DNA from: JANQMY01 sp965228775
GTDB lineage: Bacteria; Pseudomonadota; Alphaproteobacteria; JANQMY01
Direction: 5' to 3'
Length of the DNA stretch: 64,000 nucleotides
Assembly: GCA_965228775.1 (NCBI GenBank)
Contig: OZ245840.1
Location: 3,968,001 to 4,032,000, forward strand
Made by a program: the position numbers and the translations under genes. This document shows positions 54,241 through 62,980 of this stretch, piece by piece. The stretch's first letter is position 1; each line of letters opens with the position of its first letter. The notes below the pieces were generated by a model, which was not told where the DNA came from, ran no database searches, and saw only the letters and a program-made list of their open reading frames with translations.

Positions 54241-54645
54241 ATGACCGCGATCGTGTTGGTGGCGGCGTGTGCCCTAATTGATGCGGACAATCGGATTTTG
54301 TTGGCGGAACGTCCCGCCAGCAAATCGATGGCTGGTCTTTGGGAGTTTCCGGGCGGGAAAGTAGAGGAAGGAGAAACGCCGGAAGATGCCGTAATCCGGG
54401 AGCTTCATGAGGAACTGGGTATTACCATACCACCCAGCTGCCTTGCCCCCTTCGTTTTTGCTTCGCATGGCTATGAGAAATTTCATCTGCTCATGCCGCT
54501 TTACCTCTGCCGCAAATGGGAAGGGCAGGTGACCGCGAAGGAAAATCAAAGGCTCTCTTGGGTTCGTGCGAACAAGCTGCGGGACTATCCCATGCCACCG
54601 GCGGATGAGCCGCTGATTGCGCATTTACGGGATATTTTGTTGTAG
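54241..54645 (+). CDS. mutT: MutT-type Nudix hydrolase (8-oxo-dGTP diphosphatase-like)
   Basis: 134 residues. The Nudix box starts at Gly39 (GGKVEEGETPEDAVI then RELHEELG), and the lengths and the ALIDADNRILLAERP start match MutT. It removes oxidised guanine nucleotides from the pool. GGGAG lies before ATG 54241, which overlaps the stop of a 28-codon frame that begins at 54158. It follows argJ on the plus strand, an order common in alphaproteobacteria. Confidence 0.9.
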   Translation: MTAIVLVAACALIDADNRILLAERPASKSMAGLWEFPGGKVEEGETPEDAVIRELHEELGITIPPSCLAPFVFASHGYEKFHLLMPLYLCRKWEGQVTAKENQRLSWVRANKLRDYPMPPADEPLIAHLRDILL

Positions 54646-54683
54646 CCGGCAAGATCCTTCCGCTTTGATGCGGGAGTGAGATA

Positions 54684-54878
54684 ATGAGACAGTCGTTTGT
54701 GAAAGCCTTGCTGCGCAAGGGGGCAGCGTTCCTGAAAGAGGAAGGCGGCGTTACGGCAATCGAATACGCGATTATCGCGAGCGGGCTATCCGTCGTGATT
54801 GTCGGCAGCGTAACGGCCATTGGCGGTTCGCTTAGCGGTACGTTTACAACGACGAATTCGAATCTAGGCGGCGGCTGA
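54684..54878 (+). CDS. Flp/Fap-type IVb pilin
   Basis: 64 residues. The prepilin peptidase site lies between Gly22 and Val23, with Glu at +5 in GVTAIEYAII, followed by a hydrophobic stretch SGLSVVIVGSVTAIGGSL. This is the major pilin of Tad/Flp adhesion pili. No tad secretion or prepilin peptidase genes are present in the window, so it is an isolated pilin gene and must use machinery encoded elsewhere. Confidence 0.88.
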   Translation: MRQSFVKALLRKGAAFLKEEGGVTAIEYAIIASGLSVVIVGSVTAIGGSLSGTFTTTNSNLGGG

Positions 54879-54902
54879 CGCCCAACGCGCCCGCAACTTG
54901 GC

Positions 54903-55781
54903 TCAAATTTTCTCTTCTTTCGTGCGAAGCGCGTCCGCGAGGCGCGCTTTTGCCGTTCCTGGGCGCATGGGTTTTTGCTGACTTTCATGGGGTGCCCAGC
55001 CGGTGAGGTAAAGCACTTCAAAGGTCGCCTTTAGTTTACCGTTCTCGGTTGCGTGTTTGTCGCGGTAAATCTGTTCACACCGCGAAAGCATTAACCGTGT
55101 CAGCGGCCTGTTAGACCTTTCGCTGAGAATATTTGTCTGCCCCATGCCGCGTAAATCACGCATGAGTCCGGCGAGCGACCTGTAGGTCACTGTCACAATA
55201 TCGCTGTCAACGACGGGCAAAGCATATCCGGCGCGCTGAAGAAGGCCGCCTGCGTCGCGTACATCCACAAAAGGTGACACACGAGGGCTCATCCCGCCCG
55301 TCTCATCGATTTCAGCTTGAGCCAATGCTTCCCGCAGTTCGGAAAGTGTCTGACTGCCGAACATTGTCGCTAGCAAGAGGCCGTCCGGCCTTAATGCCCG
55401 GCGTAGCTGGATCAATGTGCCCGGTAAATCGTTGAGATGATGAAAGCTCAGAATGCTGATGAAAAGGTCGACGCTCTCAACAGCAAACGGCACAACCTCC
55501 TGGTCAAGGATTAAGCGATGTTGGGCCATACCACCGAGCATTGACGGGACAGAATCCGCTTCTGCAAAAAGCGCACTTTCCGGCAGCGGCATCTGAACGG
55601 AAAAAACGCTTTGGTGGCTTGTCAGATTGACAGATACAGGGAATTGCTTGTTGACCGCTTCCAATCGTTCGCAGAGATCAGCAGCACAGCGTTCCACGAG
55701 AAAGCGATGATTTTGGTAGTCACCGGCAATCCGCCGTTTACGCAGGCGATCAAGCGCCGTATCGAAGATTTCTTTGGTCAC
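54903..55781 (-). CDS. NDUFAF5-like methyltransferase-fold protein
   Basis: 292 residues. FDTALDRLRKRRIAGDYQNH, SFHHLNDLPGTLIQLRRALRPDGLLLATMFG and YRSLAGLMRDLRGMG match the SAM-methyltransferase group related to mitochondrial NDUFAF5 that sits beside comF in many alphaproteobacteria. The glycine-rich SAM motif expected near residue 45 reads VNLTSHQSVF, so cofactor binding is in doubt. Divergent from comF. Confidence 0.82.
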   Translation of the reverse strand: MTKEIFDTALDRLRKRRIAGDYQNHRFLVERCAADLCERLEAVNKQFPVSVNLTSHQSVFSVQMPLPESALFAEADSVPSMLGGMAQHRLILDQEVVPFAVESVDLFISILSFHHLNDLPGTLIQLRRALRPDGLLLATMFGSQTLSELREALAQAEIDETGGMSPRVSPFVDVRDAGGLLQRAGYALPVVDSDIVTVTYRSLAGLMRDLRGMGQTNILSERSNRPLTRLMLSRCEQIYRDKHATENGKLKATFEVLYLTGWAPHESQQKPMRPGTAKARLADALRTKEEKI

Positions 55782-55918
55782 GCGGTATCATCCACCATGG
55801 TGGTCTCTTCTTATCAGACCATGGAAGGGCGGCAAAACGGGATCGGGCGGATCTGCTGATCAGCGATTGCCCCATGCATTAATCTGTGCTGGGTTGTGTT
55901 GGAAGCAGGAACAACTTT

Positions 55919-56692
55919 ATGCATGAACCATGGCATCACAGAATGGCGGCTTACGGCAGCGTCTTAGCGCGGGCGGCGGCCAACGCGATTTTTCCGCCTG
56001 TCTGCCTAGTCTGCCGAAAGCCGGTCGACGATGCGGGTCACTTGTGTTCCGAGTGCTGGGGGAACATTCATTTTCTCGATGGTCCGGTATGCGACAGCTG
56101 TGGCGTTCCGTTTGAGTTTGAAACCTTCGAGGATCAAAAATGCGCAGCCTGCATCGCCAGTCCTCCGGACTATGCTCATGCCCGGGCTGTTTTTGTCTAT
56201 GATGATGCAAGTAAGCCGCTGGTTCTGTCGCTAAAGCATGGAGACCGAACGGACTTTGCGCCGACGCTTGCCGCCTGGCTGCATCGGTCAGGCAAACACA
56301 TGCTGACGCGGGCCGATATTTTGGTGCCCGTGCCGCTCCATTGGCGGCGCCGGGTATCAAGGCGGTTTAATCAGTCTGCAGAGCTTGTACGTATTCTGTC
56401 GCGCATCACGTCATTGCCCGCTGGCATGACTGTCCTAGAGCGTATGAAGCCGGGACCGTCCCAAGGCACGCTGTCGCGACGGGCTAGAAACCGGAACGTG
56501 GCGGGGGTCTTTCGCACGCGCGACGGTACCGGCGACCTGATCGCTGACAAACACGTGATTTTGATCGACGATGTGTTAACCACAGGTGCAACGGCGAACG
56601 CGTGTGCGCGGGCCCTTTCCAGGGGCGGCGCCCGGCAAGTGGATGTTCTCACCCTCGCAAGAGTTGCTTTGCCGCAGCAAGTGGCCATATAG
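55919..56692 (+). CDS. comF: ComF family phosphoribosyltransferase-like protein
   Basis: 257 residues from ATG 55919, with AGGA eight bases before; an in-frame GTG at 55886 is less likely. Four Cys pairs in the N-terminal zinc ribbon (CLVCRK, LCSECW, CDSCG, CAAC) precede a phosphoribosyltransferase domain with VILIDDVLTTGATANACA. Family members assist DNA uptake in competent bacteria; the role elsewhere is unclear. It starts the plus-strand run comF, grxC, nitrilase. Confidence 0.88.
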   Translation: MHEPWHHRMAAYGSVLARAAANAIFPPVCLVCRKPVDDAGHLCSECWGNIHFLDGPVCDSCGVPFEFETFEDQKCAACIASPPDYAHARAVFVYDDASKPLVLSLKHGDRTDFAPTLAAWLHRSGKHMLTRADILVPVPLHWRRRVSRRFNQSAELVRILSRITSLPAGMTVLERMKPGPSQGTLSRRARNRNVAGVFRTRDGTGDLIADKHVILIDDVLTTGATANACARALSRGGARQVDVLTLARVALPQQVAI

Positions 56693-56717
56693 GTGGGGTA
56701 GAAAATCGAGCGAGTAG

Positions 56718-56984
56718 ATGATGGCGGACGTAACCATATACACGACAATGCTGTGTCCTTACTGTTTCCGGGCCAAGGCTCTTCTAGAATCCAAGGGCGT
56801 TCCCTACGAGGAAATCGATGTGGGAATGGACGCGGACAAGCGCGCCGAAATGGAAAAGCGGGCTAATGGTGGATACACCGTGCCCCAAATTTTTATTGGC
56901 GGTGAACATATTGGTGGGTCCGATGAACTCGCGGCCCTGGAAGCCGCAGGCAAGCTCGACAGCCTGCTGACCGTCACCTCCTAA
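56718..56984 (+). CDS. grxC: Glutaredoxin 3
   Basis: 88 residues, dithiol glutaredoxin with active site CPYC near residue 14 and the glutathione-binding TVPQIFIGGEHIGGSDEL. It reduces disulfides and glutathionylated proteins in the cytosol. A second ATG at 56721 is equally possible. It ends at the base before the start codon of the nitrilase gene, so the two are co-translated. Confidence 0.93.
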   Translation: MMADVTIYTTMLCPYCFRAKALLESKGVPYEEIDVGMDADKRAEMEKRANGGYTVPQIFIGGEHIGGSDELAALEAAGKLDSLLTVTS

Positions 56985-57815
56985 ATGGCAGGCCGCTCCC
57001 TCAAAGTTGCTTGTGTGCAGATGCGCTCGACCGATAGCGTGGCGCAAAACATTGAGGATGCATATGCCTTGATCAAAGAGGCCAAATCGCAAGGCGCGGA
57101 ATTCATTGCGACGCCTGAAATGACGGCTTTGATGGAGATGCGCACAAAACCATTGTTTGAGAAAGCTGTGGCTGAGGAAGACGACCCGGCTCTCAAAGCC
57201 TTTAAGGCGCTGGCCGCTGAGTTGGACATATTCCTTCTAATCGGATCCTTGGCCGTTCGTTTGTCGGACACCAAATGCGCCAATCGAGCCTATCTCATCC
57301 GGCCCGGCGGAGATGTTGCGGCTCGATATGACAAAATCCATATGTTCGATGTGGAAGTAGGCGACGGCCAGAACTATCGCGAATCCAAGAATTATCAGGC
57401 TGGCACACAGGCGGTTTTGGCGGACATCGATGGACCAAAACTAGGATTGAGCATCTGTTACGATCTGCGGTTTCCGCATTTTTATCGAGAGCTTGCCAAA
57501 GCCGGGGCTGATATCCTGGCGGTGCCTGCTGCGTTTACAGATGTCACGGGCCGCGCTCATTGGCACACGTTGTTGAGAGCGCGGGCAATAGAAACGGGGT
57601 GTTTTGTTGTGGCGCCGGCCCAAGGTGGCCACCATGAAAACGGGCGCGACACTTATGGTCATAGTCTGATCATCAACCCTTGGGGCGAGATTATTGCTGA
57701 ACTGGATCATCAAGATCCGGGGATTTTGGTTTCCGAGCTAAATTTGCCGGAAGTAGCGGAGGCACGCAGCCGGATACCCGCTCTGACGCACGATAGAGAT
57801 ATCGCATTCCCTTGA
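56985..57815 (+). CDS. Carbon-nitrogen hydrolase, NIT-family amidase
   Basis: 276 residues with the nitrilase-superfamily triad: Glu45 in ATPEMTAL, Lys117 in YDKIHMFDV and Cys158 in SICYDLRFPHFYREL. The close pattern to Nit1/Nit2 points to a deaminated-glutathione amidase or omega-amidase, a repair function that fits its place after grxC. ATG 56985 follows the grxC stop directly. Confidence 0.9.
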   Translation: MAGRSLKVACVQMRSTDSVAQNIEDAYALIKEAKSQGAEFIATPEMTALMEMRTKPLFEKAVAEEDDPALKAFKALAAELDIFLLIGSLAVRLSDTKCANRAYLIRPGGDVAARYDKIHMFDVEVGDGQNYRESKNYQAGTQAVLADIDGPKLGLSICYDLRFPHFYRELAKAGADILAVPAAFTDVTGRAHWHTLLRARAIETGCFVVAPAQGGHHENGRDTYGHSLIINPWGEIIAELDHQDPGILVSELNLPEVAEARSRIPALTHDRDIAFP

Positions 57816-57837
57816 TTTACCGCTAGAAATGTGTGGA

Positions 57838-57868
57838 TTTTGGCACTCTCCCAGCATTGGTGCCAAAA
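57838..57868 (+). terminator. Hairpin after nitrilase gene
   Basis: TTTTGGCAC (57838-57846) pairs with GTGCCAAAA (57860-57868) around a 13-base loop, 22 bases after the stop. The following bases are A-rich, not T-rich, so it is a weak terminator or a processing site. Confidence 0.4.
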
Positions 57869-57952
57869 AACACTTGAGAACTGCGGCCGACCGCTCCATT
57901 TTTGCAATATGGTTGTCACAATTCGGCTTTGGCCAGCGCGGAAATAAGCAGA

Positions 57953-58378
57953 ATGATCAAGTACGATCTGATTTGTGAGAAAGAGCACGAGTTTGAGGCG
58001 TGGTTCAGGGATAGCGCCGCCTTTGACGAACAATCGGCGAAGAAGAAGGTCGTTTGTCCGTTTTGCGGCTCTAAGAAGGTCTCTAAAGCAATCATGGCGC
58101 CGCGGGTGTCTTCGAAGACCCGGGCCAAGGGTAAGCAATCAATGTTGGCGGGGCAGCAGGCCAAGCTTGCCAAAATGATGTCTGAGTTCCGTGACCACGT
58201 AGAAAAAACCCATGACTATGTGGGCGATCAGTTTCCTGAAGAAGCGCGCAAAATTCACTACGGCGAAACTGAGCACAGAGACATTTACGGCGAAGCAAGC
58301 CTTGAAGATGCGAAAGAGCTTGTCGATGAAGGGGTGCCCGTCGCACCTATCCCAGGGCCGGCGAAGCGCGATAGCTAG
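57953..58378 (+). CDS. DUF1178 family protein
   Basis: 141 residues from ATG 57953, the start that gives the family's MIKYDLICEKEHEFEAWF; upstream in-frame codons are not conserved-looking. Cys8 and CPFCGSKKV suggest a small zinc ribbon, followed by a helical region and the end HYGETEHRDIYGEA. Function is unknown. The grxC-nitrilase-DUF1178-ubiG order is widespread in alphaproteobacteria. Confidence 0.85.
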   Translation: MIKYDLICEKEHEFEAWFRDSAAFDEQSAKKKVVCPFCGSKKVSKAIMAPRVSSKTRAKGKQSMLAGQQAKLAKMMSEFRDHVEKTHDYVGDQFPEEARKIHYGETEHRDIYGEASLEDAKELVDEGVPVAPIPGPAKRDS

Positions 58379-58387
58379 CACAGTAAA

Positions 58388-59155
58388 CTAGCCGGCATTC
58401 GACGGCTTGTTTGCGGCAATCATGTAATTGACACTCATATCGCCAGTGAGGCTCCAGCGATCCGAAATCGGATTGAAGGACACGCCTGTCTCATGGGTGA
58501 TGGCCATGCCTGCCGCTGTGAGCGGTTTCCGAAGTTCCTCTGGTTTTACGAACTTATCGAATTGATGCGTTCCCGCAGGCAGCCAGCGCAGCACATATTC
58601 AGCACCAACAATGGCGAGCATAAAGGCTTTCGGTGTTCTGTTGAGCGTGGCGACAATCATAAGTCCCCCTGGCCGCACAAGACCAGCGCTTGACGCCATG
58701 AAACTCGACACATCGGCCACGTGTTCGACCACTTCCATGTTCAGCACCAGATCGAACTGTTGTCCCTCACTGAGCACTTCTTCGGCTGTTCCATGACGGT
58801 AGTTGATCGCCAATCCTTGGCTTGCCGCATGAGATGCCGCTGTTTTGACATTCTTTTCCGCTGCGTCAACACCGATGACATCTGCCCCTAGGCGGGCAAG
58901 TGGTTCACACAGCAACCCGCCACCGCAACCGATATCGAGCACAGACAAGCCTTCAAACGGCTTCAAGCTTTTGGGGTCTTTTGCGAAATGAGAACAAATT
59001 TGGGCGCGAATGAAGTCAAGACGGACTGGATTAAACTTGTGAAGTGGTTTGAATTTGCCTTCCGGATCCCACCATTCCGCCGCCATAGCCGAAAATTTTG
59101 CGATTTCGGCGTTGTCTATGGATGTTTGGGCGTTTTTGGGTGTGGCCAGGTTCAT
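58388..59155 (-). CDS. ubiG: Ubiquinone biosynthesis O-methyltransferase UbiG
   Basis: 255 residues. AEWWDPEGKFKPLHKFNPVR near the start is diagnostic for UbiG; VLDIGCGGGLLCEPLARLGA is the SAM-binding motif, followed by VEHVADVSSF and GTHQFDKFVKPEEL. It makes both O-methylations in ubiquinone synthesis at the inner face of the membrane. It converges with the DUF1178 gene and is divergent from lysC. Confidence 0.95.
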   Translation of the reverse strand: MNLATPKNAQTSIDNAEIAKFSAMAAEWWDPEGKFKPLHKFNPVRLDFIRAQICSHFAKDPKSLKPFEGLSVLDIGCGGGLLCEPLARLGADVIGVDAAEKNVKTAASHAASQGLAINYRHGTAEEVLSEGQQFDLVLNMEVVEHVADVSSFMASSAGLVRPGGLMIVATLNRTPKAFMLAIVGAEYVLRWLPAGTHQFDKFVKPEELRKPLTAAGMAITHETGVSFNPISDRWSLTGDMSVNYMIAANKPSNAG

Positions 59156-59320
59156 TGGGGCTTACGTCTGCCTTTCTTTACTTCGGACAATTGGCCGGGG
59201 TATGTATGCGCGCCCCCAGCGATCACATGAGAATCTATATGATCCTGGAGGCGGAGCAGGGCAAGGCCTGTTCCGCCGGCCCCAAAAGTATGATTTCGAA
59301 AAGATTAAAAGGATTGGACC

Positions 59321-60541
59321 ATGGCCCGTTTGGTCATGAAATTTGGTGGTACGTCCGTTGGCGACATGGATAGAATCCGGAATGTAGCGCGCCTTGTGAA
59401 ACGCGAGGTCGATGCGGGCCACGAAGTCGCCGTTGCTGTTTCGGCTATGTCCGGCAAGACCAATGAGCTGGTCGCGCTGACAAAGGACGCAGCGGCACTC
59501 CATGACGCACGTGAATATGACGTCGTGGTGTCGGCGGGCGAACAAATCTCTTCGGGCCTGCTAGCGCTTTGTCTTCAGGAAATGGGCGTTTCCGCGCGCT
59601 CCTGGCTTGGCTGGCAAATTCCGGTGAAAACATCCAGCGCTCACGCGGCGGCACGTATTCTTGATATCGAGACGTCAGAACTCGAAGCTCGGATGGCGCA
59701 GGGGCAGGTGGCCGTTGTGGCCGGTTTTCAGGGCATCGGTCCGGATGGACGAATCACGACTTTGGGGCGCGGCGGAACGGATACCAGCGCTGTTGCCCTG
59801 GCGGCTGCTTTAAGCGCTGACCGCTGCGATATCTATACGGATGTGGACGGCGTTTACACGGCCGATCCGCGAATTGTCGAAAAAGCCCGCAAGCTTGAGA
59901 AAATTTCTTACGAGGAAATGCTTGAACTTGCCTCGCAGGGCTCAAAAGTACTTCAAACCCGATCTGTTGAATTGGCCATGGTGCAGGGCGTGCGTGTGCA
60001 GGTTCTATCCAGCTTCGAAGACGCACCGGGGACGCTTGTTTGTGATGAGGATGAAATCGTGGAACAGGAACTGGTGAGCGGCGTTGCGTATTCCAAGAAT
60101 GAGGCGAAGATCACCCTGATCAATGTTAAAGACACGCCTGGCGTAGCGGCGGGTATTTTTGGCCCGCTTGCCGACGAGAGCATCAATGTGGACATGATCG
60201 TGCAGAACATCTCCGAGGATGGCCGGACGACCGATTTGACCTTCACCGTCACGCGCGAAGACTTGGGGCGCGCGGTTTCTGTCATCGAAAATTCTTGCAA
60301 AGACATTGGATATGAAAAACTCGTCAGCGATGAATCCGTGACGAAGGTTTCCGTTATTGGTGTTGGCATGCGCAGTCATGCAGGCGTTGCACAAAAGATG
60401 TTCCAGACACTTGCGCAGAAAGGCATCAATATTCAGGTAATCTCCACATCAGAAATCAAGGTGAGCGTCTTGATTGACGATCAGTATACAGAGCTTGCGG
60501 TGCGTGCTCTTCACACGGCGTATGATCTGGATGTTGCCTGA
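59321..60541 (+). CDS. lysC: Aspartate kinase
   Basis: 406 residues. KFGGTSVGDMDRI starts the kinase domain, GRGGTDTSAVALAAAL and YTDVDGVYTADPR are substrate motifs, and two ACT domains follow from about residue 260 (PGVAAGIFGPLADESINVDMI, then SHAGVAQKMFQTLAQKGINI), which bind Lys or Thr for feedback control. It makes aspartyl phosphate for the Lys, Met, Thr and Ile routes. AAAAGGA precedes ATG 59321. Confidence 0.95.
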   Translation: MARLVMKFGGTSVGDMDRIRNVARLVKREVDAGHEVAVAVSAMSGKTNELVALTKDAAALHDAREYDVVVSAGEQISSGLLALCLQEMGVSARSWLGWQIPVKTSSAHAAARILDIETSELEARMAQGQVAVVAGFQGIGPDGRITTLGRGGTDTSAVALAAALSADRCDIYTDVDGVYTADPRIVEKARKLEKISYEEMLELASQGSKVLQTRSVELAMVQGVRVQVLSSFEDAPGTLVCDEDEIVEQELVSGVAYSKNEAKITLINVKDTPGVAAGIFGPLADESINVDMIVQNISEDGRTTDLTFTVTREDLGRAVSVIENSCKDIGYEKLVSDESVTKVSVIGVGMRSHAGVAQKMFQTLAQKGINIQVISTSEIKVSVLIDDQYTELAVRALHTAYDLDVA

Positions 60542-60614
60542 TGCAACGTGCATGCACACAAAAGCTGTGCGTTTGGGTCCGAACGCGATTGCGTCTGAAC
60601 AGGGATAGATCCTG

Positions 60615-62882
60615 ATGATAACGGACGCTGGCACAGGGCCGCGCGTCTTGCTTAGGCGCCTGCGGGAGGTTATGGCTGAGGCGATTGAGCCTCAGGCTAG
60701 GCTAGACCGCATTGTGCGTCTGGTGGCGGCAAATATGGTCGCCGAAGTGTGTTCTATCTATCTCCGGCGGGGAGATACGCTCCTCGAATTATGCGCAACA
60801 GAAGGTCTCAATCCAGAGGCTGTCCATCAGACCACGTTGCAGGTGGGCGAAGGTCTTGTGGGTGTCATTGCCGAAACCGTGGAGCCGCTGAAGCTATCGG
60901 ACGCACAATCTCATCCCAAATTCGCCTATCGGCCGGAAACCGGTGAAGATCCATTCAATTCGTTCCTGGGTGTGCCGATCCAGCGCAGCGGGCAACTGTT
61001 GGGTGTTTTGGTCGTTCAGAACCAAATTCGCCGTCATTATACGGATGAAGAGGTTGAGGCGCTTCAGACGATCGCGGTCGTCTTGGCCGAAATGGTGGTG
61101 TCGGGAGCCCTGGTCAATCCTGAAGACTTTTCCGGGGCAAGCGAGTTGCTGCAAAGAAGCTGGCGTCTCGAAGGTGTTGGGATTGCAGATGGCATCGCCA
61201 TGGGCCATGTGGTTCTGCACGAGCCGCGCGTAGAGGTCCTGCACGCCATTGCAGAGGATACAGCGACCGAGCAGGAAAGACTGTCTCAATCGATTGTAGA
61301 GCTCCGCGGATGGATTGATGCCACACTTGCGCGCCCTGACTTATCATCGACGGGCGAACATCGCGATGTGCTGGAAGCCTACCGCATGTTTGCCCACGAC
61401 CGGGGGTGGATCCGGCGCATTCGCGAAGCGATAGATACGGGCCTGACCGCTGAGGCGGCAGTTCAGCGCGTGCAGGGCGATACGCACGCACAGATGACCA
61501 AACAGTCGGATCCCTTCTGGCGCGAGCGGCTGCATGACCTTGAGGATCTGTCCCATCGGCTTCTCAGGCACTTGGCCGGAAAAACTACCACGGCTGCCTC
61601 GGAGGAAATTCCGAAAGACGCAATTATATGTGCCCGAACCATGGGGCCAGCTGAACTCCTGGACTATGATCAACAGTCCTTGCGCGGACTGGTTTTGGAA
61701 GAGGGCAGTTCCACCTCGCATGTGGCCATCGTTGCCAGAGCCCTGGACATCCCGCTGATCGGCCGTGTCGCGGGTTTGCTTGACCGTGTCGAATCCAACC
61801 ACGCCATCATCCTCGACGGCAATAGTGGCGAAGTCTATCTCCGTCCGCAGCAGGACGTTATTGATGCGTATGCGGAGAAGGTGCGATTTCGTGCACGGCG
61901 GCAGGCGCAGTATGCGGCATTGCGTGACGAACCTGCCGTGACAAAAGATGGCGTGCCGATCGCTCTCAACATCAATGCGGGCCTGCTGGTGGATTTGCCG
62001 CATCTGGCCCAGTCCGGGGCGGCCGGCATTGGTCTCTTTCGGACCGAACTGCAGTTCATGGTCAGTTCCACATTTCCCCGTCTGCAAATGCAGATGGACC
62101 TCTACAGCAAAGTTCTGGATGCCGCTGAGGGGCGGCCGGTTGTCTTTCGGACGTTGGATTTGGGCAGCGATAAGGTCTTGCCCTATTTCACACATGAGCG
62201 CGAAGAAAATCCGGCTATGGGGTGGCGCGCCATTCGTATCGCGCTCGATCGGCCCGCTCTGCTGCGGTATCAGATCCGTGCGTTACTCGGCGCTGCGGAG
62301 GGGCGGGAACTTCAGATGATGTTCCCCATGATCTCCGAGGTTTCAGAGTTTGTTGCGGCCAGACGTTTGGTGGACCGGGAATTGGACCGTAGAAAGAATT
62401 TGGGTCTTACCGCACCCACAAAGGTTTCGGTGGGCACCATGTTGGAGGTTCCCGCACTGGCTTGGCAGCTGGATGCGCTCTGCGAGCATGTGGATTTCAT
62501 CTCTGTTGGATCAAACGACCTTATGCAGTTTCTGTTTGCCAGCGATCGTGGTCATCCACGCCTGTCGGATCGATACGATACGTTAAGCCCGGCGGTCGTT
62601 TCGGTTCTCAGGTCGGTCGTCGACACCTGTAACCGTCACAATGTTCCCGTTAGCCTGTGCGGTGAGATGGCGGGCCGGCCGCTGGAAGCCATGGCACTGA
62701 TTGGTCTTGGTTTCCGAAAGATTTCCATGCCACCCGCCAGCGTAGGCCCGGTGAAGATGATGATCCGCAGCCTTAATACCGCCGCATTGGAAGAGCATGT
62801 AAAAGGCTTGAATGGTCGCGCTCAGGCCAGTTTGCGGGACGGGTTCGAAGAATTCGCCAAAAAGCACGGCGTTTCGATCTAG
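60615..62882 (+). CDS. ptsP: PEP-protein phosphotransferase of the nitrogen PTS (EI-Ntr)
   Basis: 755 residues: an N-terminal GAF domain (about 15-165), the EI helical part, the phospho-His369 in GSSTSHVAIVARALDIP, and the PEP-binding barrel with FRTLDLGSDKVLPYF, VGTMLEVPALAWQL and VSLCGEMAGRP. It passes phosphate from PEP to NPr and EIIA-Ntr, linking nitrogen status to regulation. It follows lysC by 73 bases with an AGGGAT site, a usual order in alphaproteobacteria. Confidence 0.94.
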   Translation: MITDAGTGPRVLLRRLREVMAEAIEPQARLDRIVRLVAANMVAEVCSIYLRRGDTLLELCATEGLNPEAVHQTTLQVGEGLVGVIAETVEPLKLSDAQSHPKFAYRPETGEDPFNSFLGVPIQRSGQLLGVLVVQNQIRRHYTDEEVEALQTIAVVLAEMVVSGALVNPEDFSGASELLQRSWRLEGVGIADGIAMGHVVLHEPRVEVLHAIAEDTATEQERLSQSIVELRGWIDATLARPDLSSTGEHRDVLEAYRMFAHDRGWIRRIREAIDTGLTAEAAVQRVQGDTHAQMTKQSDPFWRERLHDLEDLSHRLLRHLAGKTTTAASEEIPKDAIICARTMGPAELLDYDQQSLRGLVLEEGSSTSHVAIVARALDIPLIGRVAGLLDRVESNHAIILDGNSGEVYLRPQQDVIDAYAEKVRFRARRQAQYAALRDEPAVTKDGVPIALNINAGLLVDLPHLAQSGAAGIGLFRTELQFMVSSTFPRLQMQMDLYSKVLDAAEGRPVVFRTLDLGSDKVLPYFTHEREENPAMGWRAIRIALDRPALLRYQIRALLGAAEGRELQMMFPMISEVSEFVAARRLVDRELDRRKNLGLTAPTKVSVGTMLEVPALAWQLDALCEHVDFISVGSNDLMQFLFASDRGHPRLSDRYDTLSPAVVSVLRSVVDTCNRHNVPVSLCGEMAGRPLEAMALIGLGFRKISMPPASVGPVKMMIRSLNTAALEEHVKGLNGRAQASLRDGFEEFAKKHGVSI

Positions 62883-62980
62883 ATTTCCGAAAATTGCATC
62901 CGTGAGTTTTTGACTTCCTTAACCATCTGAGGTCAAGATGAACGTCCGTAGACGGCTGTAAATACAGCAGAGGCGGTGTA

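Noticed and set aside
61344..62195. 283-codon minus-strand open frame
   Set aside because: Opposite strand of ptsP; composition and lack of a ribosome site argue against a gene.
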